Assembly: GCA_934249265.1 (NCBI GenBank) | Contig: CAKQKQ010000100.1 | Span: 1-5,801, forward strand | Reading direction: 5' to 3' | DNA: 5,801 nucleotides | From: an uncultured Clostridia bacterium | GTDB taxonomy: Bacteria; Bacillota; Clostridia; Christensenellales; Borkfalkiaceae | Shown: positions 1 through 3,141 of the stretch, in pieces | Position numbering within the stretch: position 1 is the stretch's first letter | Layout: each line of letters starts with the position of its first letter | The notes under the pieces: model-generated | What the model was told of the DNA's origin: nothing | Databases searched by the model: none | The model's input: only the letters and a program-made list of their open reading frames with translations | Translations under genes and position numbers: made by a program

Positions 1-709
1 GACCATGGCTGACAGAATAGTCGTAATGAAAGACGGATATATTCAGCAGATAGGCACGCCCAAGGAAGTGTACAACAACCCCGCCAACGTGTTTGTCGCT
101 ACGTTTATCGGCGCGCCCGCAATGAACCTTGTAGAGTGCGTTTACGATAAGGGACACTTGATTTTCTCCGACGGATTTATCGTTCAACTTACCGACAAAC
201 AAATTTTACTTCACGACGAGTTTTACAAAAACGCCATAAAGGGCGTGGATAAAAAGATAGAAGACAAGGTTTACGAAAACCCCGATATCAACTTTTTGAT
301 GACTTATAAAAGAGAGAAGTTTTCGCTTAAAAACCTCTTCAAGAAAAAACAGTTTCCCAAACTTAAAACGGCAGAAGAAAAACTTGACGAACTTCTCGCC
401 GAGAAAAAGGCTTATGAAGACTGTTTAAGCGGCAGTCACTCGCTTATTTTCGGTATTCGACCCGAAGATATGTACGAAAACAAAAGCGTATACACGCACA
501 TAAACGCGTCGAAAACGCTTTCCGCAAAAGTAAACATTGCAGAACTACTCGGCAGCGAATATCACGTATACGTCAATATGTGGAATACCGATTTTATCGT
601 GAAATGCAAGGTGGCGGATAACGTCGAAAGGGGCGACGAATTTGAATTCGTGCTCGATTTAAACAAGATTCACGTCTTTGACAAGACGAATAAAAAATCA
701 ATATTTTAA
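1..709 (+). CDS. Carbohydrate ABC transporter ATP-binding protein, MsmX/UgpC/MalK type (C-terminal part only)
   Basis: The 5' part lies outside the window; the reading frame enters at base 2 with T-M-A-D-R. The stretch MADRIVVMKDGYIQQIGTP, then NNPANVFVATFIGAPAMN, is the hallmark that follows the H-loop in CUT1-family sugar-importer ATPases, and GIRPEDM (about 452-472) marks the C-terminal TOBE-like regulatory domain. Walker A, signature and Walker B motifs must lie upstream and cannot be checked. In this family the protein forms the cytoplasmic ATPase dimer that powers sugar uptake, and one such ATPase often serves several transporters. Odd feature: FIGAP and GIRPE are about 115 residues apart, roughly twice my recollection of the usual distance, because of a Lys/Glu-rich insertion (about 218-433). 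The stop (707-709) is 18 bases before the lipoprotein gene, with no terminator between, so they probably form an operon. The substrate cannot be told from this fragment. Confidence 0.93.
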   Translation, partial: TMADRIVVMKDGYIQQIGTPKEVYNNPANVFVATFIGAPAMNLVECVYDKGHLIFSDGFIVQLTDKQILLHDEFYKNAIKGVDKKIEDKVYENPDINFLMTYKREKFSLKNLFKKKQFPKLKTAEEKLDELLAEKKAYEDCLSGSHSLIFGIRPEDMYENKSVYTHINASKTLSAKVNIAELLGSEYHVYVNMWNTDFIVKCKVADNVERGDEFEFVLDLNKIHVFDKTNKKSIF

Positions 710-727
710 TTTAAACGGAGGGAAAAC

Positions 728-2086
728 ATGAGAAAATTCACAACACTTTTGCTTGTGCTTGCAATTTGTCTTACGGCTTTTGCCGCTTGCGAAACCACGC
801 ACGAGCATACTTACGCAGACACGCTTTCTTACGATGCAACGGGTCACTGGTACGCCGCTACTTGCGATTGCGAAGACGCCGGCAAGAAAGACTTTTCCGA
901 GCACACTTTCACCGTTTCTCAAGACGGAGTTATGCAAGTTTGCGAGGCGTGCGGTTATTTTGAATATTTAGTGACGTCGCTCGACGTGCCAACTTCGCTT
1001 GCTTACGGCAACGACGCGATTACGTTTACGGCAGTGCAGTACGCAACTTCTTACGTAGTTACGCTCAAGCAAAACGACGAGGTACTTAAAACCGAAGAAA
1101 TCACGACCACTACTTATGACGTCAGCGGCTTGGCTTACGGCGATTACACGGTTGAAATTGTTGCAAAACGCACAAATCCCGACCTTGTTTCTCAAGCGGC
1201 TACGCTCAACTTTACAAAGGCGTTTTTAGACGAAGACGTGCTTTTAGAGGCTGAAAACGCAATTTTAAACTCCGCGCATTATTCATACGACGCAGACGCT
1301 CACGGCGGCGCATACGCTCTTGACTTCAACAACCGCGGACAAGGTATGTATTATCGCTATTTCGCTTATTTTGCAGGCGAAAGAGACGTAAATATCGCTT
1401 ACGCTACGGGCGTTGCGGGTTCTTATATGAACGCTTATATAAACGGCAGTTTTGCGGCAAAAGCGGAATTCAATGAAAACACGGGTTGGTTCGGCGAAGG
1501 CAAAACGTTTGCAACTACAACTATTAAAGTTACGTTTAACGTCGGTTGGAATGAGTTATATCTCATTAAAGACGGCACGGGCGACGCCGACAATTGGGGC
1601 GGCTGGGCGCAAATCGATTATATCGTAATAAAAGGCACTCACGCAAAAGTAAACCTTGCCGACTACGACACAAGCGCAAACGTTGTTTACAAACTCGAAG
1701 CGGAATGTTCGCAATATAAGTATCAAGCAAGCACAGTGCCTATTCAATGGAAGGATAGCGGAATTTCTATGAATTACGGTCTCGGCGAAATCAATGCCGA
1801 CGGCGACGGCGCGAAATTTACTTATGCGGTAAAAGAAAGCGGCGTATATAAAGTTGAATTAGGTTACGGCGGTTCGGGCGAATTTACGGTAAAAGTAATT
1901 ATCAACGGCGAAGAGAGCATCGTTACTTTAAATACGTCAAGCGGTTGGAACGATATCAAACTCGGCACTTTGTCCGAAGGTCTTACTCTTAACGGCGGCG
2001 AAACTTTCACTATCGAAATTTACAGAAACGGTCAATGGATAGTAATGGACTATTTGCTCCTTACAAAGTTGCCCGCACAAGCATAA
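728..2086 (+). CDS. Predicted surface lipoprotein with His/Cys-rich, Ig/FN3-like and two CBM6/35-like modules
   Basis: 452 residues. The ATG follows GGAGGG (717-722) by 5 bases. Residues 1-21 are a lipoprotein signal: MRK, a hydrophobic run, then FAAC with lipidation predicted at Cys21. Phe at -3 is less usual than Leu, so plain secretion is possible. Residues about 25-80 are rich in His and Cys (H25, H27, H40, C46, C48, H59, and C72/C75 as CEAC) and resemble short modules I recall from clostridial and spirochaete surface proteins; metal or disulphide roles are unproven. Residues about 83-164 look like an FN3/Ig-like beta-sandwich. Two modules follow, each opening with LEAE (173-176, 323-326) and closing with IDYIVI (296-301) or MDYLLL (440-445), with a central G-x-Y/W and V-x-ING pattern, as in CBM6/CBM35 domains. 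No catalytic domain is visible. It is not a typical extracellular solute-binding protein. Co-transcription with the ATPase suggests polysaccharide binding near a sugar importer. Confidence 0.85.
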   Translation: MRKFTTLLLVLAICLTAFAACETTHEHTYADTLSYDATGHWYAATCDCEDAGKKDFSEHTFTVSQDGVMQVCEACGYFEYLVTSLDVPTSLAYGNDAITFTAVQYATSYVVTLKQNDEVLKTEEITTTTYDVSGLAYGDYTVEIVAKRTNPDLVSQAATLNFTKAFLDEDVLLEAENAILNSAHYSYDADAHGGAYALDFNNRGQGMYYRYFAYFAGERDVNIAYATGVAGSYMNAYINGSFAAKAEFNENTGWFGEGKTFATTTIKVTFNVGWNELYLIKDGTGDADNWGGWAQIDYIVIKGTHAKVNLADYDTSANVVYKLEAECSQYKYQASTVPIQWKDSGISMNYGLGEINADGDGAKFTYAVKESGVYKVELGYGGSGEFTVKVIINGEESIVTLNTSSGWNDIKLGTLSEGLTLNGGETFTIEIYRNGQWIVMDYLLLTKLPAQA

Positions 2087-2227
2087 CAAAATTTAATTGC
2101 CGAAAATAAAAGACTTTAATTTTTAATGGGCGAACGAAATTTGATTTTATATTTTATTTTGAATTTTGTCATTTCAAAATTTGATTTTCAAACGTTTGTT
2201 ATTTAAAAATTCGGCTAAAAACAAAAC
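2087..2227 (+). other. AT-rich 3' untranslated stretch with short repeats
   Basis: No gene is visible here. It contains a 12-bp direct repeat AAATTTGATTTT (2137-2148 and 2177-2188), an 8-bp inverted repeat ATTTTGAA/TTCAAAAT (2156-2163 and 2173-2180) with a 9-base spacer, and the 10-bp palindrome CAAACGTTTG (2189-2198). All are composed mainly of A and T and could be chance. The most likely reading is the tail of the lipoprotein transcript before its terminator. Confidence 0.5.
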
Positions 2228-2257
2228 AAAGCGGTTGCCCAAAAGGCAACCGCTTTT
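2228..2257 (+). terminator. Intrinsic terminator after the lipoprotein gene, possibly bidirectional
   Basis: A perfect 12-bp stem AAAGCGGTTGCC (2228-2239) and GGCAACCGCTTT (2245-2256) encloses the 5-base loop CAAAA and is followed by one more T before A-rich sequence. The U tract is short (TTTT, 2254-2257), but the stem is strong. The upstream strand is A-rich (AAACAAAACAAA), so the reverse strand also has a T-rich tail and termination could work in both directions. It separates the ABC/lipoprotein unit from the regulator gene. Confidence 0.85.
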
Positions 2258-2270
2258 AAAAATGAAAAAT
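2248..2270 (+). repeat. Left copy of a 23-bp near-identical direct repeat
   Basis: Begins AACCGCTTTT and ends AAAATGAAAAAT. It matches 2787-2809 at 22 of 23 positions (A at 2258 against T at 2797). Its first part is the descending arm of the terminator hairpin. Weaker resemblance continues for about 25 bases further in both copies (ACAA...TGTTT...AC...GAA). The two copies bracket the small regulator gene. Confidence 0.75.
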
Positions 2271-2286
2271 TAAACACAATTATGTT

Positions 2287-2302
2287 TTACGAAACTCCGT
2301 AA
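2287..2302. promoter_or_regulatory. Candidate operator 1, TTACG-N6-CGTAA
   Basis: Perfect 5-bp inverted repeat TTACG/CGTAA around a 6-base centre (AAACTC). A second copy with the same arms and spacing lies 45 bp downstream. Its position corresponds to the -35 region of the predicted regulator promoter. Two matching spaced palindromes just upstream of a Cro/C1-type gene are what autoregulation would look like; binding itself is inferred. Confidence 0.6.
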
Positions 2303-2313
2303 GACTGATTTTG

Positions 2314-2327
2314 TTTATAATTATAAA
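2314..2327. promoter_or_regulatory. Predicted promoter core of the regulator gene: 14-bp palindrome with perfect TATAAT
   Basis: TTTATAATTATAAA is a perfect 14-bp palindrome that contains a consensus TATAAT on the + strand (2316-2321) and the same hexamer on the - strand (2325-2320). No good -35 box lies 16-18 bp upstream of the + strand copy; that position is inside operator 1. The start of transcription would be near 2328, giving a leader of about 58 bases. In AT-rich DNA a TATAAT can be chance, but its place midway between the two candidate operators supports it. Confidence 0.5.
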
Positions 2328-2331
2328 ATTA

Positions 2332-2347
2332 TTACGAAATACCGTAA
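2332..2347. promoter_or_regulatory. Candidate operator 2, TTACG-N6-CGTAA
   Basis: Second copy of the interrupted palindrome, with centre AAATAC. Counting the two bases after it, it matches operator 1 at 15 of 18 positions. It lies just downstream of the predicted transcription start, and its last two bases are the first two of the AAGGAGG ribosome-binding sequence. A bound protein here would block transcription. Confidence 0.6.
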
Positions 2348-2385
2348 GGAGGCAACCGAGTTAAATTATTTTCGGGTTAAGTAAT
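2346..2385 (+). promoter_or_regulatory. Displaced Shine-Dalgarno with possible bridging hairpin before the regulator start codon
   Basis: AAGGAGG (2346-2352) is a near-perfect Shine-Dalgarno but ends 33 bases before the ATG at 2386, and no ATG, GTG or TTG lies at a usual distance. In-frame extension upstream is closed by TAA at 2362-2364. The intervening sequence can fold: AACCGA (2354-2359) pairs with TCGGGTT (2372-2378) with one bulged G, leaving a 12-base loop. With that stem formed, the effective spacing is about 8 bases (1 plus 7). The stem is short, so its stability is uncertain. Confidence 0.35.
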
Positions 2386-2625
2386 ATGAATTTAGACGAA
2401 GCAATAAGAAAAAGAATACTTCAACTTGTCGATGAAAACAAAACTACGTTGACGGCATTGTGTTTAAACTCGGGTTTAACGCCGTCCACGATATTCGATT
2501 TTATGTACGGAAAGAGTAAAAGTCCAAAAGTAATCACGATAAAAAAGATTTGTTCGGGCGCGAATATCACGTTAGAAGAGTTTTTCGCTTGCGATTATTT
2601 CAATAAAGTTGACGACGTAGATTAA
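2386..2625 (+). CDS. Small Cro/C1 (XRE) family helix-turn-helix regulator
   Basis: 79 residues, essentially a lone DNA-binding domain. The pattern AIRKRILQLVDENKTTLTAL, then SGLTPSTIFDFMYGKSKSP and VITIKKICSGANITLEEFF, matches the short stand-alone XRE-type regulators common in Bacillota. The predicted helix-turn-helix has helix 2 at about residues 22-29, the turn at Gly30 and the recognition helix at 32-41. The C-terminus is acidic (KVDDVD), and no ligand or dimerisation domain is present. The gene ends in tandem stops (TAA TAA). It sits alone between two terminator-like hairpins, with paired palindromes upstream, so it probably regulates itself; other targets are unknown. There is no toxin, integrase or phage gene next to it in the window. 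The start at 2386 is the only ATG that preserves the whole domain, but it lacks a well-spaced ribosome-binding site. Confidence 0.88.
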   Translation: MNLDEAIRKRILQLVDENKTTLTALCLNSGLTPSTIFDFMYGKSKSPKVITIKKICSGANITLEEFFACDYFNKVDDVD

Positions 2626-2758
2626 TAAATTTTTAAATCGGCATATAAAAACTCGGCGGCATATTTCGCCGCATAATAAAAAACATTAAAATAGGCGAGG
2701 TTTAACGGAAAAAGCGTTAAAATAGTTGAAAACAAGCAAATTTAAAATAACAAAAAAT
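2626..2758 (+). other. Intergenic tail of the regulator gene with two small hairpins
   Basis: I see no gene here. One hairpin is GCGGC/GCCGC (2656-2660 and 2668-2672), which can also pair in a register one or two bases earlier; no T tract follows on the + strand, while on the - strand TTTTT follows after four bases. A second is the perfect 7-bp TTTAACG/CGTTAAA (2701-2707 and 2715-2721) with loop GAAAAAG. They could be 3' UTR structure; I cannot assign them to a known RNA family. Confidence 0.4.
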
Positions 2759-2797
2759 CGGTTACATTTATTAGAAGAGTATTCGTAACCGCTTTTT
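2752..2797 (+). terminator. Probable terminator of the regulator gene, long-loop hairpin
   Basis: A 7-bp perfect stem CGGTTAC (2759-2765) and GTAACCG (2785-2791) encloses a 19-base loop. After a T/C mismatch, an A run (2752-2757) can pair with the TTTTT at 2793-2797. The outer arms resemble those of the terminator at 2228-2257 (A-rich, CGGTT, then AACCGCTTTT), so the two hairpins look like diverged copies. The large loop makes it weaker than the first one. Confidence 0.5.
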
Positions 2798-2809
2798 AAA
2801 ATGAAAAAT
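2787..2809 (+). repeat. Right copy of the 23-bp near-identical direct repeat
   Basis: Partner of 2248-2270, with 22 of 23 identical positions. It again overlaps the descending arm and T run of a hairpin. The following bases (ACAAATGGTGTTTAC) loosely resemble those after the left copy (ACAATTATGTTTTAC), so the duplicated unit may be about 50 bp with erosion at one end. Confidence 0.7.
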
Positions 2810-2812
2810 ATA

Positions 2813-2842
2813 TTGACAAATGGTGTTTACAAGAATTAAAAT
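2813..2842 (+). promoter_or_regulatory. Consensus-like sigma-70/sigma-A promoter pointing into the tRNA terminator
   Basis: TTGACA (2813-2818) is a perfect -35 hexamer and TAAAAT (2837-2842) matches TATAAT at 5 of 6 positions; the spacer is 18 bp. Transcription would start near 2849, a few bases before the strong hairpin at 2854-2890, and would run antisense to the tRNA-Leu gene if it read through. No gene lies directly downstream on this strand before polA at 3142. It may make a very short RNA, feed polA at low level, or be a chance or relic match. Confidence 0.5.
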
Positions 2843-2852
2843 ATTTAATCAT

Positions 2853-2890
2853 AAAAAAACAAGGGCTGAAAAATTCAGTCCTTGTTTTTT
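2853..2890. terminator. Strong 17-bp hairpin terminator of tRNA-Leu, usable from both strands
   Basis: The arms are 2854-2870 and 2874-2890 with the 3-base loop AAA: A6, then CAAGGGCTGAA, against TTCAGTCCTTG, then T6. On the - strand it begins at the tRNA CCA end and finishes in T7 (2859-2853), a classic tRNA terminator. The one imperfect pair (2865 with 2879) is a G-U wobble in a + strand transcript but a C-A mismatch in a - strand transcript, so the fold is slightly better for + strand RNA coming from the promoter at 2813-2842. Confidence 0.88.
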
Positions 2891-2976
2891 GGTGCCGGTG
2901 ACCGGGGTCGAACCGGTACGGTATCGCTACCGCGGGATTTTGAGTCCCGTACGTCTGCCAATTCCATCACACCGGC
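2890..2976 (-). tRNA. tRNA-Leu, anticodon CAA
   Basis: This 87-base class II tRNA reads from 2976 to 2890 on the - strand. The acceptor stem is GCCGGTG/CACCGGC with discriminator A and an encoded CCA end (2892-2890). The anticodon stem is CGGGA/TCCCG around the loop CTCAAAA, giving anticodon CAA (2942-2940), which reads UUG. The long variable arm CGGTA-GCGA-TACCG is the leucine/serine class feature. The T arm is ACCGG-TTCGACC-CCGGT. It delivers leucine to the ribosome. It stands alone, opposite in direction to its protein-coding neighbours, and its own terminator starts at its last base. No integrase or att-like overlap of the tRNA 3' end is visible in the window. Confidence 0.97.
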
Positions 2977-3019
2977 ATTTTTTATACGTTTTGTCTTGCT
3001 TTTTCATCTCGTTTATGAG

Positions 3020-3047
3020 ATAATAAAGTAGACGACGGAAATTTGAA
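3020..3047 (-). promoter_or_regulatory. Weak candidate promoter for tRNA-Leu
   Basis: On the - strand, TTCAAA (3047-3042; 4 of 6 to TTGACA) and TATTAT (3025-3020; 5 of 6 to TATAAT) are 16 bp apart. They would start RNA near 3013, about 37 bases before the tRNA 5' end, and a small ATCTC/GAGAT hairpin (3006-3010 and 3017-3021) partly overlaps the -10 box. A second -10-like TATAAA at 2986-2981 is too close to the tRNA start to serve. In such AT-rich DNA the call is weak. Confidence 0.3.
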
Positions 3048-3062
3048 TATATTTTTTTCCGT
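3035..3062. promoter_or_regulatory. Inverted repeat in the tRNA-polA divergent control region
   Basis: ACGGAAA (3035-3041) and TTTCCGT (3056-3062) form a perfect 7-bp inverted repeat with a 14-base AT-only-but-one centre. It lies in the gap between the divergent tRNA-Leu and polA genes and overlaps the weak tRNA promoter candidate. It could be an operator or an RNA hairpin. For polA I find only poor promoter matches nearby, such as TTGTAA at 3065-3070 without a good -10 at standard spacing. Confidence 0.3.
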
Positions 3063-3141
3063 TCTTGTAAATAATAACATAATATTAATAAAAATGCAAC
3101 CGATTGAGGTGTTATTTTAAAAAATTTTTACGGAGAATTAT

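Noticed and set aside
698..937. 79-codon - strand frame over the start of the lipoprotein gene
   Set aside because: It lies opposite a convincing signal peptide and ribosome-binding site and has no family resemblance.
2087..2385. CRISPR array or riboswitch in the AT-rich gap
   Set aside because: There are only two-copy short repeats without regular spacers, and I recognise no riboswitch core; the structure is explained by a terminator and paired palindromes.
2801..2839. Twelve-codon frame MKNILTNGVYKN after the right repeat
   Set aside because: It overlaps the promoter hexamers, has no ribosome-binding site, and the left repeat copy has a stop after three codons.
2248..2976. Possible integrated element with att sites next to tRNA-Leu
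   Set aside because: The 23-bp repeats do not overlap the tRNA 3' end, and no integrase or phage gene is present, so a classic tRNA-targeted island is not supported.
2820..3023. 67-codon + strand open frame across the tRNA region
   Set aside because: Most of it is the antisense of tRNA-Leu and its terminator (the PVTGVEPVRYRYRG segment is a familiar tRNA artefact), with no ribosome-binding site.
3094..3120. Eight-codon upstream frame (MQPIEVLF) before polA
   Set aside because: No Shine-Dalgarno and no rare-codon or regulatory pattern; such short frames arise by chance.
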